A stretch of 64,000 nucleotides of DNA from Lysobacter soli (GTDB lineage Bacteria > Pseudomonadota > Gammaproteobacteria > Xanthomonadales > Xanthomonadaceae). The first letter of the stretch is position 1. The number at the start of each line of letters is the position of its first letter. The translations under genes and the position numbers were made by a program. The notes beneath the pieces were generated by a model. That model saw only the letters and a list, made by a program, of their open reading frames with translations, ran no database searches and had not been told where the DNA came from. Shown here one piece after another: positions 51,071 through 60,189 of the stretch. The stretch is taken from the NCBI RefSeq assembly GCF_003382285.1, contig NZ_QTJR01000001.1, positions 310,001 to 374,000 on the forward strand. Reading direction: 5' to 3'.

Positions 51071-52015
51071 TTAAGGACGCGCGTCCGCCAGCGCCTTGAT
51101 CTTCGCGTGGTGCTCGACCAGGTCCGCGCGTTCGACCACGAAGATGCCCATCTGCCCGACCTTGAACTCCACCCATGCCATCGGCAGTTCCGGCAGCAGT
51201 TCGACGAGCGCGCGCTCGGCTTCGCCGACTTCGCAGATGAGAAGACCGTTCTCGGTCAGGTGGTCCGGTGCGTCGCGCAGGATCTTCAGCGCGAGGTCCA
51301 GGCCGTCGTCGCCGGCACGCAGGCCCAGTTCGGGCTCGTAGGAGTATTCCTTCGGCAGCGCGTCGGTCTCGTCGTTGGTGACGTACGGCGGGTTGGTGAC
51401 GATCAGGTCGTACACCTGGCCCTGCAGCTGGTTGAACAGATCCGACTTGCGCAGCGTGACGTTGTCGGCGTGCAGGCGTTCCTTGTTTTCCTGCGCGAGC
51501 GAGAGCGCGTCGTCGTTGATGTCCACGCCGTCCACCTGCCAGTGCGGGTGGTAGTGCGCGGTGGCGATCGCGATGCAGCCCGAACCGGTGCACAGGTCGA
51601 GCACGCGCTCGATCTCGCGGCCGCCTAGCCACGGCTCGTAGCCGTGCGGGATCAGCTCGGCGATCGGCGAACGCGGCACCAGCGCGCGGCGGTCGCTCTT
51701 GAAGCTCAGGCCGGCGAACCACGCCTCGCCGGTCAGGTACGCGGCGGGAACGCGTTCGTCGATGCGGCGCTGGAACAGGTCCAGCACCTTTGCCTGCTCG
51801 GCCGCGGTCACGCGCGAGGCGCCGTAGATCGGGCTCAGGTCGTGCGGCAGGTGCAGCGCGTGCAGGACCAGCTGCGTCGCCTCGTCCAGCGCGTTGTCGT
51901 AGCTGTGGCCGAAGGTGAGGCCGGCCTCGTTGAAGCGGCTGCCGCCATAACGGATCAGGTCGATGATCGAAACCTGTTCGAACGTGACTGGATTTGGGGT
52001 CGCGGAGCCGTTCAT
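51071..52015 (-). CDS. prmB: 50S ribosomal protein L3 glutamine methyltransferase
   Basis: A 314-residue SAM-dependent N5-glutamine methyltransferase acting on ribosomal protein L3. The SAM site is DLCTGSGCIAIATA and the glutamine-binding motif is VTNPPYV. The N-terminal helical domain and GYEPWLGGREIERVLD match PrmB better than PrmC. Transcribed divergently from the SCO1-like gene, 89 nt away. Confidence 0.93.
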   Translation of the reverse strand: MNGSATPNPVTFEQVSIIDLIRYGGSRFNEAGLTFGHSYDNALDEATQLVLHALHLPHDLSPIYGASRVTAAEQAKVLDLFQRRIDERVPAAYLTGEAWFAGLSFKSDRRALVPRSPIAELIPHGYEPWLGGREIERVLDLCTGSGCIAIATAHYHPHWQVDGVDINDDALSLAQENKERLHADNVTLRKSDLFNQLQGQVYDLIVTNPPYVTNDETDALPKEYSYEPELGLRAGDDGLDLALKILRDAPDHLTENGLLICEVGEAERALVELLPELPMAWVEFKVGQMGIFVVERADLVEHHAKIKALADARP

Positions 52016-52104
52016 GGCGGGGCCTTTCGAAGGGGGCGACGATTATACGGGGCCCGGCCCGGTATCATGCCCGCGCCCAGTGCCGGGCGCGATTCGAAGC
52101 CGCC

Positions 52105-52773
52105 ATGTTCAACCGCACCACGGTCTACATCCTCATCGCGGCCGTCGCCGCCGCCCTCGGCCTCTGGGCCGCGCAGCACTTCTTCGCGCCGTCGGCGGGC
52201 TCCTCGCTGCCGCAGACCCGCGCCGTGCGCCTGTTCGAGCCGGCCCGCACGCTGCCCGCCTTCACGCTGCGCCAGTCGGACGGCACGCCGCTGGTGCCGG
52301 GCGAACTGAAGGGCCACTGGACGCTGGTGTTCCTCGGCTTCACGCACTGCCCCGACGTCTGCCCGACCACGCTGGCCGAGATGGCCAAGGCGCAGAAGCA
52401 GTGGGCGGCGCTGCCGGAAACCACGCGCCCGCGCGTGCTGTTCGTGTCGGTCGATCCCGAGCGCGACACGCCCGACCGCATCGGCGAGTACGCACACGCC
52501 TTCCACCGCGACACGATCGCCGCCACCGCCGACATCCCGGCGCTGGAGCAGTTCGCCAAGTCGCTGAGCATGGTCTTCGCGAAGGTGCCCGCGCCGGAAG
52601 GCGTGCGCGCCGACCAGTACAGCGTCGACCACAGTGCGTCGATGGCGGTGCTCGATCCGCAGGGCCACATGGCCGGCATCGTGCAGCCGCCGTTCGACCC
52701 GGCCGCGATCGCCGCCGACATGACGGCGCTGACGCAGGCGAGCTTCGCCGCCGTGTCTCCCAAGCGCGAGTGA
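52105..52773 (+). CDS. SCO1/SenC-family copper chaperone
   Basis: A 222-residue membrane-anchored thioredoxin-fold protein. An N-terminal helix (about 7-28) is followed by the copper ligands C82 and C86 in CPDVCP and H176 in SVDHSASM. It delivers copper to the CuA centre of cytochrome oxidase or acts as a thiol reductase (family knowledge). No oxidase gene is visible in the window. The ATG at 52105 is chosen over a longer non-homologous frame. Confidence 0.92.
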   Translation: MFNRTTVYILIAAVAAALGLWAAQHFFAPSAGSSLPQTRAVRLFEPARTLPAFTLRQSDGTPLVPGELKGHWTLVFLGFTHCPDVCPTTLAEMAKAQKQWAALPETTRPRVLFVSVDPERDTPDRIGEYAHAFHRDTIAATADIPALEQFAKSLSMVFAKVPAPEGVRADQYSVDHSASMAVLDPQGHMAGIVQPPFDPAAIAADMTALTQASFAAVSPKRE

Positions 52774-52866
52774 CCGCCGCGACGGGCGGATGAAACCGCC
52801 CGCTCCGCGCCTTCCGCCCGTGCCCTGCACGACCCCATCACGCCTGCACGCCATCGTAAGCACTCC

Positions 52867-53712
52867 ATGAGCCTCGTCACCGCCCTCACCTACGTCCTTC
52901 CGCATCGGCTGCTGTCGTCGATGGCGCGCGCGCTCGCGTATTCGGACAACCCGCGCCTGAAGCAGTGGCTGATCGACACGGTGACGCGCCGGTTCGGCGT
53001 GAACCTCGCCGAGGCCGCGCAGCCGGATCCGACGAAGTACCCGACGTTCAATGCCTTCTTCACGCGGGCGCTGAAGCCCGGCGCGCGCGTGCCCGATCCC
53101 GATCCGCGTGTCCTGCTGATGCCTGCCGACGGCCACGTGAGCCAGTGCGGTCCGATCGAGAACGGTCGCATCTTCCAGGCCAAGGGCCAGTCGTTCACGG
53201 CGGCGGAACTGCTCGGCGACGAGGCCGACGCCACGCCCTTCAACGACGGCCTGTTCGCGACGGTGTACCTGTCGCCGCGCGACTACCACCGCGTGCACAT
53301 GCCGTGGACCGGCCGGCTGCGCGAAACCGTGCACGTGCCGGGCCGTCTGTTCAGCGTCGGCACCGCCGCGGTGGCGCACGTGCCGCGCCTGTTCGCGCGC
53401 AACGAGCGCCTGGTCTGCCATTTCGACACCGATTTCGGCCCGATGGCGATGGTGATGGTGGGCGCGCTGCTGGTGTCGGGCGTCGAGACCGTGTGGAGCG
53501 GCGAGGAAATCCCCGCCTACGGCGACCGCATCAACCGGAAGGACTGGCGCGCGGAGAACATCACGCTGGACCGCTTCGCCGAGATGGCGCGCTTCAACTA
53601 CGGCTCGACCGTGATCGTGCTGCTGCCGCGCGGCGTGGCGACGCTGGATCCGTCGCTGCACGCCGAATCGCCGGTGCGCCTGGGCCAGAAGCTGGCGACG
53701 CGCACGGTCTGA
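52867..53712 (+). CDS. psd: phosphatidylserine decarboxylase proenzyme
   Basis: A 281-residue membrane-associated proenzyme that self-cleaves to form a pyruvoyl group and makes phosphatidylethanolamine. The cleavage serine is S247 in FNYGSTV; the usual LGST is YGST here. [13 protein letters not shown] holds the catalytic His. Its product is the donor substrate for EptA encoded at the left edge. The ATG at 52867 follows a 93-nt gap after the SCO1-like gene. Confidence 0.95.
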   Translation: MSLVTALTYVLPHRLLSSMARALAYSDNPRLKQWLIDTVTRRFGVNLAEAAQPDPTKYPTFNAFFTRALKPGARVPDPDPRVLLMPADGHVSQCGPIENGRIFQAKGQSFTAAELLGDEADATPFNDGLFATVYLSPRDYHRVHMPWTGRLRETVHVPGRLFSVGTAAVAHVPRLFARNERLVCHFDTDFGPMAMVMVGALLVSGVETVWSGEEIPAYGDRINRKDWRAENITLDRFAEMARFNYGSTVIVLLPRGVATLDPSLHAESPVRLGQKLATRTV

Positions 53713-53715
53713 CGT

Positions 53716-54372
53716 TCACGACCGGCGCGGCACCGACCGCGCCAGTCCCCACTGCGCGAGCCAGTAGCTCGCCAGCACCGCGAACGACGCGGCCGCGAAC
53801 GGCGCGACGAAGCGATCCCACGCCAGCAACGCGTCCGACAGCACGAAACACGCCCCGCCCCATGCGCCGCACAGCGCGGCGCCATCGCGCCGGCGCCACC
53901 ACACCGCCAGCGCCTGCGCGGCCATCGCCGCGAGCACGACGACGTAGACGACCACCGGCACGCGCAGCTCGCCGGGCAACCCCGGCCACAACCGCGACAG
54001 CACGAGCCCGGCGACCACCGCATACAGCGCGAAGGGCCATATCGCCGCGAACAGGCGTTCGCGCTGTTTCAGCGCGATCAGGTACGCCAGGTGCGCGAGC
54101 AGGAAACTCGCCAGCCCCGCGACGAACGCATCGATCGGCAGCATCAGGAACGCGTCGCCCGCCGTCGACAACACGAGCCCGACCAGCAGCCATGTGCGAT
54201 AGCGCGGCAATGCCGAAGGCGTGCGCCACACCGACCACGCGATCAGCAGCGTCGTCAGCGGCTTGAACAGCCAGTGCAGCCACGGCTTCGCCGGCCAGTA
54301 CGCGCCGGCAATCGCCAGCACTGCGCTGGCGGCGACAACGACCGCCAGCATGGCCGTCGTCGCGCGCGTCAC
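53716..54372 (-). CDS. lysoplasmalogenase-like (YhhN/TMEM86) membrane protein
   Basis: A 218-residue, about eight-helix protein. STAGDAFLMLP and CFVLSDALLAWDRF carry the paired acidic motifs of the YhhN/TMEM86 family, whose studied members hydrolyse the vinyl-ether bond of lysoplasmalogens. The bacterial substrate is unknown. The GTG at 54372 overlaps the upstream DUF6891 stop as GTGA; an ATG at 54393 is possible. It ends 3 nt from the convergent psd gene. Confidence 0.82.
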   Translation of the reverse strand: MTRATTAMLAVVVAASAVLAIAGAYWPAKPWLHWLFKPLTTLLIAWSVWRTPSALPRYRTWLLVGLVLSTAGDAFLMLPIDAFVAGLASFLLAHLAYLIALKQRERLFAAIWPFALYAVVAGLVLSRLWPGLPGELRVPVVVYVVVLAAMAAQALAVWWRRRDGAALCGAWGGACFVLSDALLAWDRFVAPFAAASFAVLASYWLAQWGLARSVPRRS

Positions 54373-55016
54373 AGCGCGAGCCGGCGTTGCCATTGCAGCG
54401 GCACGTGGATGCGTTTGGTCCAGTTGCCGTCCCAGTCGACCGTGAGCCCGGCCAGGCGCAGGGCATCGACGATGCGGTGACCGATGGCGAGGGCCGGCGC
54501 TTCGCCGCTCGCGGTCGCGCCGTAGTTCAGCCACAACCCGCCGCCTTCGACGGCGCGCTCGGTGTCCTGCATGTGGAAGAAGGTGTAGCCGTGCACGTTG
54601 TCGCCGCGTTCGCGCGCGGTATCGATCTCGTCGCCGATCTCCGCCACGCCGCAGGTGCCGCAGCAGGTGAAGTTCTGCCGGCACACCACGCCCTGGGTTT
54701 CTAGCGCGGCGAACGCCTGCTCGAGGCGGTCGTGGTCGGTCACCGCGGGCCATCCGGCTGCTTCGTGGTGATAGGCCGCGGTCTCGTCTTCGAGGATGCG
54801 GCGTGCGTGCGTGCGCAGCACGCCCTCGCCGTGCGGCTGGAGCTCCAGCACTTCCAGCGCGTTGTCGATGATGGAATCGGCGTCGACGTAGCCGCCGCGC
54901 AGATCGCGGGCGATGTAGCCCCGCAGTTCGTCCAGTTGTTCTTCCAGCGAAGGCGCACCGTGCGCCGGTCGCGCCTCATCCTTCCGGAACAGTCCCACGA
55001 TCTTCCGCCAGACCAT
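54369..55016 (-). CDS. DUF6891-type protein, unknown function
   Basis: A 215-residue soluble protein. The cysteine cluster TCCGTCGVAEIGDEI (about residues 115-130) resembles a metal or redox site. HGYTFFHMQDTERAVEGGGLWLNYG is the other conserved-looking block. The family assignment is from memory. It is translationally coupled to the lysoplasmalogenase-like gene, hinting at a shared task that sequence alone does not show. Confidence 0.65.
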   Translation of the reverse strand: MVWRKIVGLFRKDEARPAHGAPSLEEQLDELRGYIARDLRGGYVDADSIIDNALEVLELQPHGEGVLRTHARRILEDETAAYHHEAAGWPAVTDHDRLEQAFAALETQGVVCRQNFTCCGTCGVAEIGDEIDTARERGDNVHGYTFFHMQDTERAVEGGGLWLNYGATASGEAPALAIGHRIVDALRLAGLTVDWDGNWTKRIHVPLQWQRRLAL

Positions 55017-55073
55017 GCCCCACCCCCTGCGTCCCTGTGGTGGGACGCAGCATGGAGGGTCCGGCGGCGCGAC

Positions 55074-56630
55074 TCAACCTTCGCAGGCGTCGAGCTTGAG
55101 CTTCTGGCCCGGCTTGATCGCGAAACGCGGCGCCTTGAGCTTGTTCGCCTTTGCCAGGTCGCCGGTGTCGCACTGGAACTTCTGCGCGATGGCGGTGAGC
55201 GTCTCGCCGCGCTTGACCGTGTAGGTCGAGGGCTTGGACGGCTTGGCCGGCTTGCTGCGAGCCGGCGCGGCGTTGGCGACTGCGCTGCCGACGCCCGCGC
55301 TTTCGGCCTCGTACACCGCATCCTCGGCCTGCACCGGCGTGACCGGGCCGGTGCGCACGATGGCGCTGGAGGCATCGCTCATCACCAGCGTGTGCGCCAG
55401 TTCGGCGCGCTGGCCTTGCGTGCAGTGGCGGCCGTAGAGGCCCACGATCTTGGTCGTCGCGCTGAGCACGGTGCCCGTCGGCAGGTACTGGTCGGCCTGG
55501 TAGCGCGGGTTGAGGTTGCGCAGCGCGCGCATGAAGCCCTCGCGCGTGCCGCCGTTGCCCAGGCAGATGGTGAGTTCGTAGATCGAGCTGGGCTTGGCAA
55601 GGCGCAGCGCCGCGGGCCGCGCATCCACGCGCGGCAGCGTCAGGCCGTATTCCTTCGGATGCAGGAACAGCCATGCCGCCGCGATCACCATCGGGACGTA
55701 ATCGCGGGTTTCGGCCGGGAACTGGTTGTAGACCGATTCGTCCCAGAAGTTGCCGCCGCCGGAGGTGTTGTACACGCGCTGCGCGCGGCCTTCGCCGCCG
55801 TTGTAGGCGGCCAGCGACAGCTCGATGCTGCGGTTGAGCGTGCCCAGGCGTTCGTTGAAGTACTCCGCCGCCGCGGCGGCCGAGGCACGCGCGTCGTAGC
55901 GCGTGTCGAAACCGGTGCCGTCGTCGCCCAGGCCGAAGCGGCGGCCGGTGGCGTACATGAACTGCATCGGCCCGGCCGCGCCCGCGCGCGAGGTCGAATG
56001 CACGCGGCCGTTGGATTCCTTCGCCATCACGCCGAACAGCAGCGCTTCGGGCAGGCCGGCGCGCTGGAACTGCGGCCACATCGTCTGGCGCAGGTACTGG
56101 TAGTTCTCGAACGTGTCGATCAGCGATGGCCGCATGTCGGTCAGCCAGCGGCGGATGCCCGCCTGCACGGCCGGGTTGTACTGGACCATCTTCACGAACT
56201 GCTGGCCGTCGGCGCTGAGCAGCGCCGCGGCGCGCGCGGCTTCGGGCACGTCGGCGGTGATGCTGCCGGCCAAGCCTTCCTCGTCGTTGTCCTCGGGTAC
56301 CTCATCGCCGGAGGCCAGGTCGGCGTTCTGCTTCAGCAGGCGCTTGTAGGCAGCGAGCATGGTCGTGGGCGAGCAGCCCTTCTGCTTCACGCAGGCGGCC
56401 ATGATGTCTTCCATGTCCTCCAGCGAGGCATCGACTTCGGTGCGACCGGCCGGATCGGCATTGCCGATCTTCACCAGCCCGGCGCGATAACGCGCCTCGG
56501 CGGCCTGCATACGCGTGTTGAGCGCATCCACCGCGGCCTGGTCGCGCTTGGAGAGCGCATGCGCCTGCGGCATCGCGGCGAGGAGAGCCAGCGCGAGCAG
56601 CGCGGCGGAAGAACGGGCGATCACGTGCAT
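55074..56630 (-). CDS. lytic transglycosylase with C-terminal LysM (MltD-like)
   Basis: A 518-residue periplasmic enzyme. A signal peptide (about 1-25, AMPQAHA) and a helical region to about residue 130 precede the SLT domain with catalytic Glu205 in GVMAKESNG. AGAAGPMQFMYATGRRFG and SLAAYNGGEGRAQRVY are classic SLT blocks. The C-terminus carries one LysM motif (YTVKRGETLTAIAQKF). It cleaves peptidoglycan to anhydromuropeptides. Divergent from the HerA-like gene. The ATG at 56630 starts the hydrophobic leader. Confidence 0.9.
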   Translation of the reverse strand: MHVIARSSAALLALALLAAMPQAHALSKRDQAAVDALNTRMQAAEARYRAGLVKIGNADPAGRTEVDASLEDMEDIMAACVKQKGCSPTTMLAAYKRLLKQNADLASGDEVPEDNDEEGLAGSITADVPEAARAAALLSADGQQFVKMVQYNPAVQAGIRRWLTDMRPSLIDTFENYQYLRQTMWPQFQRAGLPEALLFGVMAKESNGRVHSTSRAGAAGPMQFMYATGRRFGLGDDGTGFDTRYDARASAAAAAEYFNERLGTLNRSIELSLAAYNGGEGRAQRVYNTSGGGNFWDESVYNQFPAETRDYVPMVIAAAWLFLHPKEYGLTLPRVDARPAALRLAKPSSIYELTICLGNGGTREGFMRALRNLNPRYQADQYLPTGTVLSATTKIVGLYGRHCTQGQRAELAHTLVMSDASSAIVRTGPVTPVQAEDAVYEAESAGVGSAVANAAPARSKPAKPSKPSTYTVKRGETLTAIAQKFQCDTGDLAKANKLKAPRFAIKPGQKLKLDACEG

Positions 56631-56838
56631 TGACAGCGCAGGAGCGTGGAAGCGGGGGCATCGCAGGGTATCCGCCCGCGTGCGAGTGCGACAAGCCGGA
56701 AACGTCCGATTCGCGGTGCACGTCCGGATGAACGGGCGCGCCCACGCGACTTCCGGAAGATTCCCAGGATGAACACGGGCGGCCGCGGCCGCGCCTAGAA
56801 TCGCCGCAACTCCGTCCGCGCACTCCCCCGAGATCCCC

Positions 56839-58368
56839 ATGGACCCGATCCTGCTTGGCAAGGCCGTCACCACGCCGCAATCGCTGCCCGACACGCAGGG
56901 GCACGTGTTCCTGCAACCGAAGTTCGGCAACCGCCACGGCCTGGTCGCCGGCGCCACCGGCACCGGCAAGACCGTCACGCTGATGACGCTGGCCGAAGGC
57001 TTCTCGCGCCTCGGCGTCCCGGTGTTCCTGGCCGACGTGAAGGGCGACGTGGCGGGGCTCGCCGTCGCGGGCACCGCGAACGAGAAACTGCAATCGCGCG
57101 TGGCCGAGATCGGCCTTTCCAACTACACCAACGAAGCCAACCCGGTCGTGTTCTGGGACCTGTTCGGAAAGCTCGGCCATCCGGTGCGCACGACGGTCAG
57201 CGAAATGGGCCCGACGCTGCTGTCGCGCGTGCTCGAACTCAACGACACGCAGTCGGGCGTGCTCGACATCGTCTTCAAGCTGGCCGACGACCGCGGCCTG
57301 CTGCTGCTCGACCTCGAAGATCTGCGCGCCCTGCTCGGCCTGGTCGCGGAGGAACGCAAGGACATCTCCACCAGCTACGGCCTGGTAAGCGCGCAGTCGA
57401 TCGGCGCGATCCAGCGCTCGCTGCTGCGGCTGGAACAGGAGGGCGGCGACCTGTTCTTCGGCGAACCGGCGCTGGAACTGTCCGACCTGATGCGCACGAC
57501 GCCCGACGGCCGCGGCGTAGTGAACATCCTCGCGTCCGAGCAGCTGGTGCTCAAGCCGCGCCTGTATTCGAGCTTCCTGCTGTGGCTGCTGTCGGAACTG
57601 TTCGAGACGCTGCCGGAAGTGGGCGACCTGGACAAACCCAAGCTCGTGTTCGTCTTCGACGAGGCGCACCTGCTGTTCGACGACGCGCCGCCGGCGCTGC
57701 AGCAGCGTGTCGAGCAAGTCGTGCGGCTGATCCGGTCGAAAGGCGTGGGCGTGTACTTCTGCTCGCAGTTCCCCGACGACGTGCCCGACGACATCCTCGG
57801 CCAGCTCGGCAACCGCGTGCAGCACGCGCTGCGCGCGTTCACGCCGCGCGACCAGAAGGCGGTGAAGACCGCGGCCGAGACCTTCGTGCCCAATCCGGCG
57901 CTGGACGTGGCGAAGACGATCTCGCAGCTCGGCACCGGCGAAGCGCTGGTGTCCACGCTGCAGGACAAGGGCGTGCCGATGCCCGTGGAGAAGACGCTGA
58001 TCGCGCCGCCGCGCTGCCGCATGGGCGCGATCACCGAGGCCGAACGCCAGCAGGTGCACAACACCAGCCCGGTCGGCCACAAGTACGACGAACGCGTGGA
58101 TCGCGAGTCCGCATCGGAGATGCTCGCCGCCCGCGCCGAGACCGCGACGCAGAAGAGCAAGGCGCCGCCGGCGCGCTCGCGCGAACAGGACGAGGCCGAG
58201 GACAGCGGCTTCGGCCAGGCCGTGAAGGACGCCGTGTTCGGCACGAAACGCCGCCAGGGCATGGTGGAAACCATGGCCAAGCAGACGGCGCGCACGGTGG
58301 GCAGCCGCATCGGTCAACAGATCGTTCGCGGCCTGCTTGGCAGCATCTTCGGCGGATCGAAGCGCTGA
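56839..58368 (+). CDS. HerA-like ATPase (DUF853 type)
   Basis: A 509-residue P-loop ATPase. Walker A is GATGTGKTVTL (about 38-48), Walker B is LVFVFDEAHLLF, and a sensor region reads GVGVYFCSQFPDDVP. The C-terminal tail is charged and low-complexity, then SRIGQQIVRGLLGSIFGGS. Related to HerA/FtsK translocases but lacking a partner NurA here; cellular role not established. A normal transcription unit of its own. Confidence 0.88.
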   Translation: MDPILLGKAVTTPQSLPDTQGHVFLQPKFGNRHGLVAGATGTGKTVTLMTLAEGFSRLGVPVFLADVKGDVAGLAVAGTANEKLQSRVAEIGLSNYTNEANPVVFWDLFGKLGHPVRTTVSEMGPTLLSRVLELNDTQSGVLDIVFKLADDRGLLLLDLEDLRALLGLVAEERKDISTSYGLVSAQSIGAIQRSLLRLEQEGGDLFFGEPALELSDLMRTTPDGRGVVNILASEQLVLKPRLYSSFLLWLLSELFETLPEVGDLDKPKLVFVFDEAHLLFDDAPPALQQRVEQVVRLIRSKGVGVYFCSQFPDDVPDDILGQLGNRVQHALRAFTPRDQKAVKTAAETFVPNPALDVAKTISQLGTGEALVSTLQDKGVPMPVEKTLIAPPRCRMGAITEAERQQVHNTSPVGHKYDERVDRESASEMLAARAETATQKSKAPPARSREQDEAEDSGFGQAVKDAVFGTKRRQGMVETMAKQTARTVGSRIGQQIVRGLLGSIFGGSKR

Positions 58369-58419
58369 CCGCGCCGATTGCCTCGTCCCATGCTCGTCCC
58401 CCAACGCAAGGAGCACACG

Positions 58420-58926
58420 ATGTCCAGATCCAGAACGAACGCACGCACCGCCCTGATCGCCGCGGTCGCGCTCGCCGCGCTGTCGGCCTGCAAGCCGCAG
58501 GCACCGGCCGAAACCGCTGCACCGCCCGCGCAGCCCGAAGCCGCGGCGGCTCCGGCGGCGCCCGCGGCCGACGCGCGCCCCTCCGCACAAGGCGCGCCGT
58601 TCGACGTGAAGGCCTTCGCCGGTACGTTCGACGGGACCCTGCCCTGCGCCGACTGTCCCGGCATCGACACGCACCTGGTGCTCGCCGCCGACGGCACGTA
58701 CACGATCAGCGAGACCTACAGGGAGCGCTCGGCGCCCGCGCTCACGGGCGATGGCACGTGGACGGTGGAAGAAAACAACCAGCGCCTGCGCCTTGACCCG
58801 AACAGCAAGTCCGACAACGACCGTCTGTACGCGATCCTGTCGCAGGACGAGATCCGCCAGCTGGACATGGAAGGCAAGCCGATCGACAGCACGCTGCCGT
58901 ACAACCTGAAGCGGGCGGCGCAGTAA
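58420..58926 (+). CDS. NlpE-like lipoprotein
   Basis: A 168-residue outer-membrane lipoprotein candidate. The signal peptide ends at the lipobox LSAC, giving a lipidated cysteine. An Ala/Pro/Glu-rich spacer follows, then the NlpE N-terminal domain (GTFDGTLPCADCPGIDTHL with CxxC) and GDGTWTVEENNQRL. NlpE members sense envelope or copper stress in enterobacteria; a link to the Cpx system is not shown here. AAGGAG precedes the ATG at 58420. Confidence 0.85.
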   Translation: MSRSRTNARTALIAAVALAALSACKPQAPAETAAPPAQPEAAAAPAAPAADARPSAQGAPFDVKAFAGTFDGTLPCADCPGIDTHLVLAADGTYTISETYRERSAPALTGDGTWTVEENNQRLRLDPNSKSDNDRLYAILSQDEIRQLDMEGKPIDSTLPYNLKRAAQ

Positions 58927-58947
58927 GGGCACGCACGCTTCACTACG

Positions 58948-59054
58948 GTCATCCCGGCGAGAGCCGGGACCCAGGCCCGCAACGTATCCGCAGGGGCCGA
59001 GCATCGCTGTTCGTCGAGCATGACGGCCTGGATCCCGGCCTGGGCCGGGATGAC
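58948..59054. repeat. REP pair downstream of the NlpE-like gene
   Basis: GTCATCCCGGCGAGAGCC-type element at 58948-58976 and an inverted, diverged copy at 59026-59054 with about 49 nt between them. Same family as the composite at 50811. It occupies most of the NlpE-greB gap. Confidence 0.85.
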
Positions 59055-59155
59055 GGCCTTGGCAAAGTCGACGGCGACTTGCCGAAACGGCGTACCCGAT
59101 GTTGCGCCACCATTAGAATTCCACGTCGCGCGCCGCGCGTTCCACCGGAGTACCC

Positions 59156-59668
59156 ATGGGCCGCTGGCGTCCGCCCGCAGAAAAAAGCACCGCGCTGATC
59201 ACCCGCGCGGGCCACGACCGCCTCAAGGCCGAACTCGACGAGCTGTGGCGCGTGAAACGCCCGGAAGTCGTGAAGGCGCTCGCCGCCGCTGCGGCGGAAG
59301 GCGATCGTTCGGAAAACGCCGAGTACACGTTTCGAAAGAAGCAGCTCGGCGAGATCGATCGCCGCGTGCGCTACCTGTCCAAGCGCGTGCCCGCGCTGCG
59401 CGTGGTGGACACCGTGCCGAGCGATCCGGAGGCGGTGTTCTTCGGCGCGCGCGTGGAGATCGAGAACGTCGCCAGCGGCGAAACGCAGCGCTATCGCATC
59501 GTCGGCCCGGACGAGACCGATGCGAAGACGGGCGCGATCAGCATCGATTCGCCGCTCGCACGCGCGATGCTGAAAAAGCGCGTGGACGACGAATTCGAGG
59601 CCATGCTGCCCGGCGGCGCGACGCGCTTCGTGATCGTCGAGGTCGCCTACGACGATGGCGCCGACTGA
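59156..59668 (+). CDS. greB: transcription elongation factor GreB
   Basis: A 170-residue transcript-cleavage factor that rescues backtracked RNA polymerase. The N-terminal coiled coil includes the acidic tip [16 protein letters not shown] with the conserved DxxE, and the C-terminal domain includes [12 protein letters not shown] and [18 protein letters not shown]. Length and [13 protein letters not shown] match GreB rather than GreA. CGGAG precedes the ATG. Its 3' end overlaps the GNAT gene by 14 nt. Confidence 0.95.
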   Translation: MGRWRPPAEKSTALITRAGHDRLKAELDELWRVKRPEVVKALAAAAAEGDRSENAEYTFRKKQLGEIDRRVRYLSKRVPALRVVDTVPSDPEAVFFGARVEIENVASGETQRYRIVGPDETDAKTGAISIDSPLARAMLKKRVDDEFEAMLPGGATRFVIVEVAYDDGAD

Positions 59669-60122
59669 CGCGATCGTCCTGCGCGATGCCTCGCCTGCCG
59701 ACGCGGCGGCGATCAGCGCGCTGGTGAGCGCGCTGACGCAACGCTGGATCGCGCCGGATTGCGATGAGGACGGCATCGCGTCGCTGCTCGCGTTGATGAC
59801 GCCGGAGCAGGTCCGGCGGCGCATCGACGAAGGCCACCGCAACGTCGTCGCCGAATGCGACGGCCGCATCGTCGGTGTCGCGGTATTGCGCCTACCCTCG
59901 CACCTGTACCACCTGTTCGTCGCCGACGACATGCAGCGGCGCGGGCTGGCGCGGGCCTTGTGCAACGCGGTGACCGCAGCCGCCGACCCGGCCGTGCCCA
60001 TCACCGTCAATGCGGCCCGGCATGCGCAGGAGACCTATCGCCGCCTCGGTTTCGAGGCCACCGGACCGGAACTGCACGAAAGCGGCCTGCGCTTCGTCCC
60101 GATGCAGTGGACACGCCGCTGA
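59655..60122 (+). CDS. GNAT-family N-acetyltransferase
   Basis: A 155-residue acetyltransferase. [22 protein letters not shown] forms the central sheet, [16 protein letters not shown] the acetyl-CoA pyrophosphate loop, and [12 protein letters not shown] the C-terminal part. The substrate is unknown. It overlaps greB by 14 nt, so it is probably cotranscribed with it. Confidence 0.88.
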   Translation: MAPTDAIVLRDASPADAAAISALVSALTQRWIAPDCDEDGIASLLALMTPEQVRRRIDEGHRNVVAECDGRIVGVAVLRLPSHLYHLFVADDMQRRGLARALCNAVTAAADPAVPITVNAARHAQETYRRLGFEATGPELHESGLRFVPMQWTRR

Positions 60123-60189
60123 GCGGCAGGAACCCGTCGCCCGCCCGCAGCTGCGGTAGCGTGTAGCTCTCTCCCCCGACCTACGCCGA

